In this document: positions 40,921-50,436 of the stretch, in pieces
Position numbering within the stretch: the first letter of the stretch is position 1
Layout of the letters: each line of letters opens with the position of its first letter
NCBI GenBank assembly: GCA_965216955.1
Contig: CBDCGV010000018.1
Coordinates: 665,571 to 729,570, forward strand
Reading direction: 5' to 3'
From: CBDCGV01 sp965216955
GTDB taxonomy: Bacteria > Bacteroidota > Bacteroidia > Chitinophagales > JADIYW01
DNA: 64,000 nt
The notes under the pieces: generated by a model
The model's input: only the letters and a program-made list of their open reading frames with translations
Told to the model about the DNA's origin: nothing
Database searches by the model: none
Translations under genes and position numbers: made by a program

Positions 40921-42102
40921 TTGATACAGAATTGTATCTCACAAAATGATACAGAATCAGCTTTAAACGAGTTGACTAAGTTCTTAAAAAGTGCTAACTC
41001 TTCAAAGTGGTTAAATTCCACAACTATTTTAAAAAGTAAATACAATAAATTAAAAAAAGAAAAAATAGATGGTGTCCTTTCTCAAGAGGAGATAGAAAAA
41101 TCAATTAGCAAGATTAATGTTTCAATCTTAGAAATATCTCAATCTGCATTTGAAAACGAGATAAATTTAAATGGAACCATTCCAGAACCATCCAATCAAA
41201 AGTTAATCAAAAATGTAATGGTAAAAATCACTGTTGATAGAGATTACAACTCTTATAGTTCAGAAGAAAAAGAAGCATTATTTGAAACAATAAGAAAATT
41301 ACTTGAATTGGAATCGGACATTACCATTAAAAGTGTAGAAAGAGGAAGTGTTGTTATAAAATTTGAGCTTGATGATTTGAATGCAAAAAAATTAATTGAA
41401 CTGATTGAAAACGGGGCATTGAAAAAACATGAAGTTCTGAAAGGAGAAATAATCAATAATGTACTCGAGAAAACGGTATTTATTATAGATGATAATGTAA
41501 AATCCTACGAAGATATTATTTACTCTTTTAACACAGATAATGTGCTTGAAACTTCTTACAATCTATATAATATTCAATTTCCCAATGAAATTGAAAGAAA
41601 AGAAATACTTCTGTTTGATCTTGACTTACTTAAAATGAAAGATGCTATTCCAGCAATAATAGAAAAGTCAGATAAAAAAAACAAAATTATGGTTAGTTCG
41701 TCTTTTCTGTCATATAATGACCATATGGAATTACTTAAACTAGGTGTCGATGGCATTTTAAATAAAAACGAAACTAATAATAAGCTGATAGAAGCTATAC
41801 GTGAAGTATCAAATAGTGGAGCTTATTTCTCAGAAAAAACTCTTAAATTTTTAAGTAAATTTTCAGAAAAAGAAGAATCAGAAAAAAATAAAAAAAATCT
41901 CATAAAATCTTCCTTAACAAATAGGGAGCAGGAAATATTAAAACTTATTGCACAACAGAAAACCGGAAAAGAAATTGCAGAAGAACTATTATTAAGCATA
42001 CATACTGTATACAAGCATAGAAAGAACATAATGCGTAAAACAGAGGCGAAACATACAGCAGATCTAATAAAATTTTACCATTCAAATAAAAGAATAAGTT
42101 AA
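40921..42102 (+). CDS. EAD-receiver-LuxR signalling protein
   Basis: A 393-aa protein with an unusual domain string. Residues 1-70 (LIQNCISQNDTESALNELTKFLK, LKKEKIDGVLSQEEIEKSISKIN) are an EAD11-type adaptor. Residues ~98-165 match the short domain that often follows EADs in NLR-like proteins (VKITVDRDYNSYSSEEKEAL, IKSVERGSVVIKFEL). Then comes a receiver-like domain (VFIIDDN, ILLFDLDLL, GVDGILNKN), and a LuxR HTH at the C terminus (LTNREQEILKLIAQQKTGKEIAEELLL). TTG 40921 is the only standard start, although the frame is coding-like from 40870. Likely links a death-adaptor signal to transcription (inference). Confidence 0.75.
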   Translation: MIQNCISQNDTESALNELTKFLKSANSSKWLNSTTILKSKYNKLKKEKIDGVLSQEEIEKSISKINVSILEISQSAFENEINLNGTIPEPSNQKLIKNVMVKITVDRDYNSYSSEEKEALFETIRKLLELESDITIKSVERGSVVIKFELDDLNAKKLIELIENGALKKHEVLKGEIINNVLEKTVFIIDDNVKSYEDIIYSFNTDNVLETSYNLYNIQFPNEIERKEILLFDLDLLKMKDAIPAIIEKSDKKNKIMVSSSFLSYNDHMELLKLGVDGILNKNETNNKLIEAIREVSNSGAYFSEKTLKFLSKFSEKEESEKNKKNLIKSSLTNREQEILKLIAQQKTGKEIAEELLLSIHTVYKHRKNIMRKTEAKHTADLIKFYHSNKRIS

Positions 42103-42323
42103 TGTCTTATGATATACCCTTAGAAGTTGTCTATATATCTTAATCATTAGCTGTTTAGTATCAGTAAAAAGTGAATTTTTGAAGAGTCCCTAAATCTGTT
42201 TTACACCTCTAATATGCTCTTTTTCATTTTAACTAATTTAAGGTTTGTAAAACAACCCGAGGATAAAAATTCTTTCTAAAGTAGAATCTTAAATTAAACA
42301 CCTTTTTTTACTTTAGTGGTTCT

Positions 42324-43007
42324 ATGGAAAAGATCAATCCAAAAATGGATGAAAGCTGGAAAGAAGTGCTTCAAAACGAATTTGAAAAAGATTATTTCTA
42401 TCAACTAAGAACATTCTTAGTAAACGAAAAGAAAGCCAATAAAACCATTTATCCTCCAGGCTCTTTAATTTTTAATGCTTTTAATTCTACACCATTCGAA
42501 AAAGTAAAGGTTATTATTCTTGGGCAAGATCCCTATCACGGTAAAGGACAAGCACATGGCCTCTGCTTTTCGGTACAGCATGGCATTAAACCTCCCCCAT
42601 CGTTAAAGAATATGTACAAAGAATTGCATAGCGATCTTGGAATATCCATCCCCAACCATGGCTGTTTGCAAAAATGGGCAGATCAAGGTGTTTTTTTGTT
42701 AAACGCAATTCTTACTGTTGAAGCGTCTAAACCGGCATCACACCAAAAGAAAGGCTGGGAACAATTTACAGATGCAGTTATTAAAACACTCTCTGAAAAA
42801 AGAGAAGGCATCGTATTTCTGTTATGGGGCAGTTTTGCAAAAAGCAAGGCTTCTCTAATTGACAGAGAGAAACACCATATCCTCACTTCTACACACCCCT
42901 CTCCTTTTAGCGCACACTATGGATTTCTAGGCTGTAAACACTTTTCAAAAGCAAACCAGTTATTAAAAGAAAAAGGAACTACCCCTATTGATTGGTCTCT
43001 TGATTAA
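42324..43007 (+). CDS. ung: Uracil-DNA glycosylase
   Basis: A 227-aa family 1 enzyme that removes uracil from DNA. Active-site motif GQDPYHG with D69, KPPPSLKNMYKEL, LNAILTVE, FLLWGSFAK and the HPSPFSAHYGF DNA-intercalation loop. Standard length. Its 3' end overlaps the convergent gene by 23 bases. The 220-bp gap upstream (42103-42323) contains nothing I recognise. Confidence 0.97.
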   Translation: MEKINPKMDESWKEVLQNEFEKDYFYQLRTFLVNEKKANKTIYPPGSLIFNAFNSTPFEKVKVIILGQDPYHGKGQAHGLCFSVQHGIKPPPSLKNMYKELHSDLGISIPNHGCLQKWADQGVFLLNAILTVEASKPASHQKKGWEQFTDAVIKTLSEKREGIVFLLWGSFAKSKASLIDREKHHILTSTHPSPFSAHYGFLGCKHFSKANQLLKEKGTTPIDWSLD

Positions 43008-45588
43008 CAATTCTAAAAGCAAAAACTTCCTTCCCGCTCCATGCTATTAAGTTGTTTTCTCCAGATTCGAAAAGATCTACAATTTTAATACCCTCAAGTT
43101 CTTTTTCAGGAAGTACATTTATAACATTTCCCTTATTATCTAGCAATCGTACCTTTTTATCTTTAGAATTTGTACAAACAATCAATGGTAAATTATTACT
43201 CGGCAACTTTGAAACCTCATAAACCGTGTTTTCTTTGCTAGAACAATTGGTAAAAATATTTCGCCCTGTTCTTTTATTAAGTGATATACATTTACTACCA
43301 CCAGTGACAATCTCTAATCCCTGACTGCTACTAACTTCTTCCATTGTAAAATAAGTGACCGGAAATTTATAGCTTAATTGATCCGTTGTCAGGCTTCCAT
43401 TCAATGTTATCGCTATCACCTTGCCTTGTTTATTAATTGTTTTGAGTTTATTTGGCTTAACCGTATAATCAAAAACAAAATCATTATTGATACTTGATCT
43501 TGTTTCAACGCTGTTATTTAAAGTTCCATCCAATTTCCAATTAAATACTTTTCCATCACTATTGAATCCTATTAAATAATCTTTCTCATTAGCATTTATA
43601 TGCTTGATTGGAAATCTCACATTCCCAACTTTTGTCTTTGGGTTCCAATTTGGAAGTGGTTTTCCATTGGCTTCATATCCGTAAATGTTTCCATTTGAAA
43701 TGGGAATAAAAATTTTCAATTGATCTTTTGCCTCCACAAAGGTTAATCCACATGAAGCATTTGCCGGAAGTTTCATTGGAAAATCAGCAATATTTTTTCC
43801 TTTTTTATCAAGCCAATAGATTTTATTTGCTGTATTAAATAAATAATGCGTCTTATTATTCCCAAAATAATCTATCGCATGAACTTCCCCTATTAAGGTT
43901 TCATCTAATTGCTTTGTCCAAATAGTTTGACCACTTGTGTTCAAAGCATAAAGCATATTCTTTTCATCTTGAAGTAAGATTACTAGACTATTATCCTCGA
44001 TGCTCTTCACCAATTGCGGAGCAGCTGATATGTTATCATTCAACTTACTCTTCCACAATAATCCTTCTTTAGATTCGACTTTTTCTTTATATAGTGCAAA
44101 CCCACTTGTACTGCATAACTTTCCTGATTTCTTAAAACTCAATGAGGCTTGTCTAAAATGTCTCAGATTATCAATAATGTCATTTAAATCGTCTTCTAAA
44201 ATCGGATTTGAGATGGATTCAATAGTTCCTTTAGAAAGCTCTGTATCCAAGTAAACATTTACTTCCCCATTCATCTTTGCTTTCTCATTGAAGTCGTTGA
44301 ACGAAATATCCTTTAACAAGGTACGCTCATTACTAATCTTGTCAATTAATAATTCCAAAGCATAATTTTTCTTTGAAAAGACCACACTTTGACCAATATT
44401 TGTATAATAAAGTCGATGATTACTAGCCCATTTTAATCCAGTTATTTTCTCTAACTCCCCTTCGTTCCAAAAACTCAAAATGTCAAATGAGCTATAAGTC
44501 TGTTTAAAAGTATCTAGTTTTGTACTTCTTGCCAATTCTTGTAAATAGTTACTATTTGCATCAGCATCTAAACTTTCTAATATCAAGTAATCATTTTTAT
44601 CTGACACACTATTAAAAGATTCTTCCTCTAAAAAGACTAATCCACGTCCTGACCATTTTTCTTTAAGCACCCCATTTGTGAGTACTTGATAAAAGAAAGC
44701 TGAATTATTAGGCATTACCTGTAAGGGCAAATTCACCAAATCTGTTGAATGACTTAAACTATGATTTTCTTGATAAATTGTATTACCTGTATAAAAGATA
44801 CCTTCTTCATTAAGATAAAAATCAAGCAAAGTCCAATCTGCAAACTCTTTGAGTTTTCCAGAATGCTCAATACTTTCTCTATTCAACAAAGTAGAAAACC
44901 ATAAATCAAGATACGGATAGCTAAACACCAAAGTAGCATCAGCATTGTCAGAAGAAGTTTTCCAAAGGTTTTTAAAGTCTCCTTTTCTGATTCTACTATT
45001 TTCTGTATTTACCAACTCATTGATGGCGTCTTCCACTAAAAAAGAAGTCTGACTTATCATCCACAAACCACCCGAATATGCGAATGTAAATCTATCACCA
45101 TTATTCAAAGAGGTTACTTCAAATACCTCTATATCATTGTACATCCAACTATTCACCTTTAAATCTAAATCGGATTTAATGGATGTATAAAACTTCTTAA
45201 TTCGTTTTTTCTTAACGGTTGACCCTTTAAAAATAATTGGTGCCATTTTGCCTACTCCTGCTAAATGGAAAGAAGCATTTAATGCTTCACTCTGAAACGA
45301 AATATTTCTTTCTATAAAAAAACTATCGATAGAAAGATTAAAATCTGCAATTTCATCAAAAAAGGTAAGCGTTTCTAATTGCTCTTTATACTTACTTGAA
45401 TCAATTGATAAAGACAGTCGATCCAAATCGGAAATATGTAGTAAAAAAGAGCTATTGGAAGGAACTGCGTTCCAAACATAATCATTGCTATTCTTGGAGC
45501 CTACAGGGGATAAATTTCCATTAGAAATGAAAACGGCAAGACTACCAATTAATAGTAATAAAAGAAAAACAAAACTAAACTTTCTCAT
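42985..45588 (-). CDS. Large exported protein with a beta-propeller-like C terminus
   Basis: An 867-aa protein from ATG 45588 (MRKFSFVFLLLLLIGSLAVFISNG); an upstream in-frame start at 45648 would add a poor N terminus. One N-terminal membrane anchor or signal. The N-terminal half (~400 aa) looks like a DUF3352-like substrate-free region (SFLLHISDLDRL); the C-terminal half has repeated strands with PQQ/WD-like spacing (NMLYALNTSGQTIW, KIYWLDKKGKNIADFP, GNIYGYEANGKPLPNW). Function unknown, envelope-located. Confidence 0.75.
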   Translation of the reverse strand: MRKFSFVFLLLLLIGSLAVFISNGNLSPVGSKNSNDYVWNAVPSNSSFLLHISDLDRLSLSIDSSKYKEQLETLTFFDEIADFNLSIDSFFIERNISFQSEALNASFHLAGVGKMAPIIFKGSTVKKKRIKKFYTSIKSDLDLKVNSWMYNDIEVFEVTSLNNGDRFTFAYSGGLWMISQTSFLVEDAINELVNTENSRIRKGDFKNLWKTSSDNADATLVFSYPYLDLWFSTLLNRESIEHSGKLKEFADWTLLDFYLNEEGIFYTGNTIYQENHSLSHSTDLVNLPLQVMPNNSAFFYQVLTNGVLKEKWSGRGLVFLEEESFNSVSDKNDYLILESLDADANSNYLQELARSTKLDTFKQTYSSFDILSFWNEGELEKITGLKWASNHRLYYTNIGQSVVFSKKNYALELLIDKISNERTLLKDISFNDFNEKAKMNGEVNVYLDTELSKGTIESISNPILEDDLNDIIDNLRHFRQASLSFKKSGKLCSTSGFALYKEKVESKEGLLWKSKLNDNISAAPQLVKSIEDNSLVILLQDEKNMLYALNTSGQTIWTKQLDETLIGEVHAIDYFGNNKTHYLFNTANKIYWLDKKGKNIADFPMKLPANASCGLTFVEAKDQLKIFIPISNGNIYGYEANGKPLPNWNPKTKVGNVRFPIKHINANEKDYLIGFNSDGKVFNWKLDGTLNNSVETRSSINNDFVFDYTVKPNKLKTINKQGKVIAITLNGSLTTDQLSYKFPVTYFTMEEVSSSQGLEIVTGGSKCISLNKRTGRNIFTNCSSKENTVYEVSKLPSNNLPLIVCTNSKDKKVRLLDNKGNVINVLPEKELEGIKIVDLFESGENNLIAWSGKEVFAFRIVNQETNQ

Positions 45589-45648
45589 GTTCCCGGTTAA
45601 TCCTATATTCGATCTCAATACAAAAGTTGTTATTATTAATTCAAACAA

Positions 45649-46044
45649 ATGAGTGTTTTATTAACAGGTAGTGCATTTTTAGGTGGATTGGCAGTAATTT
45701 TAGGTGCTTTTGGCGCTCATGCATTAAAAAATCAATTAACCATCGACCAACTAACCTCTTTTCAAACAGGCATCAGATATCAGTTTTACCATGTTTTTGC
45801 CATTTTCCTTTGTGTAATTATTGGAGAGCGGTTTAACATCAATTTATCCTATGCGGGGTATTGTTTTTTAATAGGCATTTTACTCTTTTCAGGGTCTATT
45901 TATTTACTATCATGCAAAGAACTTCTTGGCATTGAATCTTTTAGTAAGCTATTAGGCCCTATCACTCCATTGGGCGGATTATTTTTTATTATTGGATGGG
46001 CAATAATGGCTATTCAATTCATCAAAGCCAATCAATTGAATTGA
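45649..46044 (+). CDS. DUF423-family membrane protein
   Basis: A 131-aa membrane protein with four helices. The family signature GGLAVILGAFGAHALKNQLT and QTGIRYQFYHVFAIFL is present, as is the GPITPLGGLFFIIGW block near the end. Small ubiquitous family of unknown function (YwdK-like). Divergent from the large exported protein; its 3' end overlaps the convergent glycosidase gene by 13 bases. Confidence 0.88.
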   Translation: MSVLLTGSAFLGGLAVILGAFGAHALKNQLTIDQLTSFQTGIRYQFYHVFAIFLCVIIGERFNINLSYAGYCFLIGILLFSGSIYLLSCKELLGIESFSKLLGPITPLGGLFFIIGWAIMAIQFIKANQLN

Positions 46045-47927
46045 ATTCTATAAATATTAAAATTTCGTTTGCAAAAAATCTCCGCCTTATTACCATTGAC
46101 CGTTAACTGGGTGTAATCCTTCGGAACTTTTACAAAGATAGTAGGGATGTGTAAACTATTTTCTTCAATTGTAACAACAATATCATTTTCTATGAACATA
46201 AATTCAGATACTTCTGACCCAGAAAAAAAGTGCCCTATACTCCCTGCAATAGCAAATGGGGTATCTTCGATTCTCAAAAAACAAAAAGATTGATGTTGCG
46301 CTAAATCGATGTACTCCCCTCCCTGTACAAGCCCCTTTGTTAAACAATTAAAGTAGTCGCCTTCCGCCAATTTGTACTGCCTCTTACCATCAGATGTATT
46401 TATTAATGCAAGATATTGTTTCCCTTTAATCATAAAATGAATGCGAAAAAAACCATTGCTATAATCCACTTTCAATTGATTTATCTTTCGAAGTGGGAAA
46501 ATTGATTTATATATCTCCTCTATTGGTTTTTTGTATTCAGCAATATTATCTGAAGTAAAAATTAAATCTCCAAACAATATATTCGAAAGCAACAAAGTAT
46601 ACTTTTCATTAAAAGACAACTTATTTTTTCTCTCTCTAAGAATAAAAACATCTGTGTCATTTAAAAAAGCTCGACCATTTAAATGTCGCCTAAAGGCACT
46701 GTTTAAAATAGCATTCACATTTGAAGGTCTTTCTTTATTTCTTATCCATTTCAAAGCTTTAAAATCCCAACTTAAATGTACATCTGGCCCTATTCTGCAG
46801 TAATCTACCAATCCAACAGCAGAAGATATTGGCACACCACATCCTAAAATAATTTTGTCTCCTATACACTCTCTTAAAAAAGTCATTGTATCATACATAA
46901 TAGCCCCTCTGGATTTCCCATTACGAGGCCGAATTGCTGCGCCAAATAAAAAATCGAGCTTTACCATATCAAATTCCCACTCCAACAAAACTTTATCAAA
47001 TACCTGTTTTAAATAAGCTCTAACCTCCTCGTTGTAAATATCTAAAGCATAAAACCAACCGCTCCAAGCATCATTAAAACCAACTTTCACCTTTTTGCCA
47101 TTCTCACCCTTTACAAACCAATGCGGATGATTTTTAACAATGCTAGACTTGCGTTCACATACCAATGGAGCCAACCACAACCCCGCCTTGGCATTTATCT
47201 CTTTTATCTTTCTTACTATTGGTTTCAATCCTCCTGGGAACTTTTCATTGACTTCCATCCAATCACCAACAGCTTTTTGATAACCATCATCAATTTGGAA
47301 ATAATCAATAGGAATACTTTTACGCCTATAAGCATTGATATTTGCTAGAATTATTTGTTCCGAAATTTTAGTATAATAATAATACCAACTGGTCCATCCA
47401 ATTGCAGGTTTAACTTTTGGCGTAACCAACTTCATTTTACGAAAATAAATTGAAGCTGCATTTACCTCATTCGTTTTAGAGTAAAAAGCCCTAAGGATTG
47501 TATGCGCGTTCGATATCTCTAGCCCTTCACAATCTTTTATAATAATTAATTCCCTTTTATTTCTATTAAAAGTGAACAGCGTATATCCATTTGACTCATC
47601 TAATGAACCTATCCAAAACACTTCTTTGTGAGGTAATTTAAGATATGTATATAACCAACTGTAAAGTTGGTCATCACTTGCCACCTTGTTTATAATACCG
47701 TAATCACCATAGTTGGCCATCAACTTCCTAAAAATTCCAATGGGCTGCTTTATTTTCTCATCTAAACTATATTCCCTGCTTAAAGACCATGACTGAAAAC
47801 CATTGCAAAAAATCTTTTTCACAATAGAATAGTCCATTTCAAAAATTAAAGCAAATCGGACAAGTGCTATTGGTTTCTCTGAGACTAATTGAGATGTAAT
47901 GATTGTGTCAAACTGATCTGCTTGCAC
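46032..47927 (-). CDS. GH36-family alpha-galactosidase-like glycoside hydrolase
   Basis: A 631-aa retaining glycosidase. The TIM-barrel signature runs PAIGWTSWYYYYTKI, IDYFQIDDGYQ, GLWLAPLVCER, then the nucleophile D325 (MVKLDFLF) and the acid/base D382 (RIGPDVHLSWDF), with a CGVPISSAVGLVDYCR strand before it. Cleaves terminal alpha-galactosides. GTG 47927 is the first standard start, but the frame stays coding-like for another ~38 codons upstream without ATG/GTG/TTG, so the true start may be non-canonical. No signal peptide; probably cytoplasmic. Confidence 0.88.
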   Translation of the reverse strand: MQADQFDTIITSQLVSEKPIALVRFALIFEMDYSIVKKIFCNGFQSWSLSREYSLDEKIKQPIGIFRKLMANYGDYGIINKVASDDQLYSWLYTYLKLPHKEVFWIGSLDESNGYTLFTFNRNKRELIIIKDCEGLEISNAHTILRAFYSKTNEVNAASIYFRKMKLVTPKVKPAIGWTSWYYYYTKISEQIILANINAYRRKSIPIDYFQIDDGYQKAVGDWMEVNEKFPGGLKPIVRKIKEINAKAGLWLAPLVCERKSSIVKNHPHWFVKGENGKKVKVGFNDAWSGWFYALDIYNEEVRAYLKQVFDKVLLEWEFDMVKLDFLFGAAIRPRNGKSRGAIMYDTMTFLRECIGDKIILGCGVPISSAVGLVDYCRIGPDVHLSWDFKALKWIRNKERPSNVNAILNSAFRRHLNGRAFLNDTDVFILRERKNKLSFNEKYTLLLSNILFGDLIFTSDNIAEYKKPIEEIYKSIFPLRKINQLKVDYSNGFFRIHFMIKGKQYLALINTSDGKRQYKLAEGDYFNCLTKGLVQGGEYIDLAQHQSFCFLRIEDTPFAIAGSIGHFFSGSEVSEFMFIENDIVVTIEENSLHIPTIFVKVPKDYTQLTVNGNKAEIFCKRNFNIYRIQFN

Positions 47928-48138
47928 AGTTGTCTTTAAAGAGAAAATATCATTACCAATCTCTGTATTTCCTCTTATTTCATAACTATGCCCTTCGCAC
48001 TTAAAACCTAATATTTGTTCTTTTAGTAAAATCTTTGAATTGTTTTATGTTCACTAAGATATAGTAATTTGAAACACCAAATCAATAGTATATTTACAAG
48101 AATAACATTAATGTTGCTTTACAAAACAAGATAAGTAA

Positions 48139-49026
48139 ATGAAAAATATTGCAATAATTGGAGCAGGAACGATGGGAAATGGCATTGCACATGTTTTTGC
48201 CCAAAGCGGATACAATACTAACCTAATAGATATTTCTGAAGAAGCTTTAGAAAAAGCGATCGGTACTATTTCAAAAAACCTTGATAGGCAAATCAAAAAA
48301 GCAATTATAACGGAAAAAGAAAAGATAGACATATTAGGTAACATACATACTTTCCCCTCTGTAGAAAAGGGAATAAAAAATGTGCATTTGGTTGTAGAAG
48401 CTGCGACCGAAAACATAGATTTAAAACTCAAAATATTTAATCAACTTAGCGATTTAGTAGATTCTGAGGTAATTCTTGCTACGAATACATCATCTATTTC
48501 AATTACCAAAATTGCATCGGTTGTAAAAAATCCTGAGCAAGTAATCGGCATGCATTTTATGAATCCTGTTCCTGTTATGAAACTCATAGAAGTTATTAGA
48601 GGCTATCAAACTTCTGATGAGGTAACTAATATCATCATGGATTTATCCAAAAAATTAGGAAAAAGTCCGGTTGAAGTAAACGATTATCCAGGATTTATAG
48701 CAAATCGAATTTTAATGCCCATGATCAATGAAGCCATATACTCACTTTATGAAGGTGTTGCAGGAGTTTTAGAAATAGATACGGTTATGAAACTAGGTAT
48801 GGCTCACCCAATGGGTCCTTTACAACTAGCAGATTTTATTGGTCTAGATGTATGTTTATCCATTTTGAATGTTCTGTATGATGGTTTTGGCAATCCTAAA
48901 TATGCACCTTGCCCTCTACTTGTAAATATGGTAACTTCTGGAAATTTAGGTGTCAAGTCGGGTGAAGGCTTCTATAATTATGCAGATGGTATAAAGAATG
49001 CTATACTTTCAAATAACTTTAAATAA
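48139..49026 (+). CDS. hbd: 3-hydroxybutyryl-CoA dehydrogenase
   Basis: A 295-aa NAD(P)-dependent dehydrogenase: Rossmann motif IAIIGAGTMGNGIAHVFAQ, EAATENIDLKLKIFNQL, NTSSISITKIA, the catalytic histidine in HFMNPVPVMKLIEVI, and the C-terminal VNDYPGFIANRILMPMINEA and MAHPMGPLQLADFIGLD. Converts 3-hydroxyacyl-CoA to acetoacetyl-CoA in fatty-acid or butyrate metabolism. Followed five bases later by a zinc-finger protein gene. Confidence 0.93.
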   Translation: MKNIAIIGAGTMGNGIAHVFAQSGYNTNLIDISEEALEKAIGTISKNLDRQIKKAIITEKEKIDILGNIHTFPSVEKGIKNVHLVVEAATENIDLKLKIFNQLSDLVDSEVILATNTSSISITKIASVVKNPEQVIGMHFMNPVPVMKLIEVIRGYQTSDEVTNIIMDLSKKLGKSPVEVNDYPGFIANRILMPMINEAIYSLYEGVAGVLEIDTVMKLGMAHPMGPLQLADFIGLDVCLSILNVLYDGFGNPKYAPCPLLVNMVTSGNLGVKSGEGFYNYADGIKNAILSNNFK

Positions 49027-49031
49027 GAGGC

Positions 49032-49373
49032 ATGTTAAATATTGAAGAGCAAAATAAGTTAAAGAAGAAAATTGAGTTAAAAATAAGATTGTTAAAATTG
49101 GATATTGATACACTTGTCGAAGAAACAAAGCCAATCGCCCCGGAAAATTCTTTAGGCAGAATAACAAGAATGGATGCCATTAATAAAAAAGGTGTTAATG
49201 AAGCTGCTCTCAGACAAGCAAGAAAAACTTTGAATAAACTTGAACTCGCATTAAATAAAATTGAGAATAATGATGTTACCTATGGTAAATGCCATAAATG
49301 TGAAGCGTCTATTCCATTTCAACGCCTAATTTTAATGCCGGAAAGTACCCACTGCGTAAAATGCGCCAATTAA
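49032..49373 (+). CDS. DksA/TraR-type C4 zinc-finger protein
   Basis: A 113-aa protein: long N-terminal coiled coil with IAPENSLGRITRMDA in the middle, and a C-terminal C4 finger GKCHKCEASI...STHCVKCAN. DksA-like proteins enter the RNA polymerase secondary channel. Lacks the classical acidic DxxDxA tip in an obvious form, so it may be a relative rather than DksA. Ends overlapping the convergent next gene by 4 bases. Confidence 0.85.
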   Translation: MLNIEEQNKLKKKIELKIRLLKLDIDTLVEETKPIAPENSLGRITRMDAINKKGVNEAALRQARKTLNKLELALNKIENNDVTYGKCHKCEASIPFQRLILMPESTHCVKCAN

Positions 49374-49846
49374 TCTCTTACAATATCAACATAAGGACTC
49401 TCTAAAATTGCTTTAGCAGCAACCATATCCTTCAAACTCATTTTGCGAAGTAAGATGTGTTTCTTTTTTCTCTTTTTTGAGATCTTCATTGGTTTGATTT
49501 TTAACATCTCGAGATTAGAAACAGGTAATTCCTTCTTCTTAATGGGCTTTTCAATAGTGTTGGTGATAACAGGTTCTTCTATAACGGGTTCAAAAACTGG
49601 TCTAGTTTCCTCTTTTGGGGGTTGCTCAATTTCTTGCACAAGTTCCTGAAAGATTTCCTTCCAAGTTGGTTCAGTAGCCTCCTCTTGGGTGACCTCTTCT
49701 TGAGGATCATGCTGAAATACTTCTTCCTCAGCTCTTTTTTGTTTTTTTGCATTTTTTTCTGCCTCTTGACGCTTCTTCTTTTGTTGCGAATAAGCTCTAA
49801 AAAGGTAAAAGCCAGCAATCATTAATAGATATAATACTTCTTCCAT
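49370..49846 (-). CDS. Hypothetical membrane-anchored protein
   Basis: A 158-aa protein with one N-terminal helix (EEVLYLLMIAGFYLFRAY), a long highly charged E/K/Q-rich linker with many prolines, and a conserved-looking C terminus (LLRKMSLKDMVAAKAILESPYVDI). The end resembles proteins annotated as hypothetical in many Bacteroidota. Probably cytoplasm-facing scaffold; function unknown. Confidence 0.7.
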   Translation of the reverse strand: MEEVLYLLMIAGFYLFRAYSQQKKKRQEAEKNAKKQKRAEEEVFQHDPQEEVTQEEATEPTWKEIFQELVQEIEQPPKEETRPVFEPVIEEPVITNTIEKPIKKKELPVSNLEMLKIKPMKISKKRKKKHILLRKMSLKDMVAAKAILESPYVDIVRD

Positions 49847-49968
49847 TACTTCTTATCCGAAAGATAAGCAACCATCGATCACTACACAAATACTACATCA
49901 ATTATATTGCATTATAATATACAAAAGCTGTATTCATTAAATTTTGAGAAATACTATATTTAAAGTCC

Positions 49969-50400
49969 ATGCAAAAATCTAAAGACAAGAATTCTTTCAT
50001 AAAAAAACCTGAGTATCCAGGAGGGAAAAAAGCGATGAATGAATTTATTCGTAAAAATTTGAAATATCCAGAAGAAGCCCTAAAAAAGAAAATTGAAGGC
50101 AAAGTTCACTTGTCTTACACTATTAATTTTAAAGGAAAGGTTGAGCATATAAAAATACTAAATGGATTAGGTTATGGATGCGATGAAGAAGCCATAAGAA
50201 TTGTTAAACTTCTAGAATTTACTTCCCCTAAAAACCGAGGAATGAGAGTTAGTGGACGTAAAAAAATAACTATTAATTTTAAACTTCCAAAAGTCAAAAA
50301 ACAAAAAATACAATATTCACTAACTAAGAAACCAGAAAAAAAAGGAACTCCTGACACGCAGAAAAAAACCTCAAGTTACACTTACACTATAAAATGGTAA
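49969..50400 (+). CDS. TonB C-terminal-domain protein
   Basis: A 143-aa protein whose first 105 residues form a TonB_C domain: PEYPGGKKAMNEFIRKNLKYPEEALKKKIEGKVHLSYTINFKG in pieces, then LGYGCDEEAIRIVKLL and KKITINFKL. It has no membrane anchor or signal peptide, and a basic tail. Stand-alone TonB_C domains are common in Bacteroidota; partner unknown. Confidence 0.85.
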   Translation: MQKSKDKNSFIKKPEYPGGKKAMNEFIRKNLKYPEEALKKKIEGKVHLSYTINFKGKVEHIKILNGLGYGCDEEAIRIVKLLEFTSPKNRGMRVSGRKKITINFKLPKVKKQKIQYSLTKKPEKKGTPDTQKKTSSYTYTIKW

Positions 50401-50436
50401 AATTCTGATTTTAAGCATTTAATAAAAAAATAAATG

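Noticed and set aside
42103..42323. Possible small RNA or regulatory element upstream of ung
   Set aside because: No hairpin with a T-run, no consensus promoter and no open frame. Nothing supports a feature.
49443..49825. Overlapping hydrophobic frames opposite the charged membrane-anchored protein
   Set aside because: They are reverse-strand shadows of a lysine/glutamate-rich gene, which give artificial phenylalanine/leucine-rich translations.
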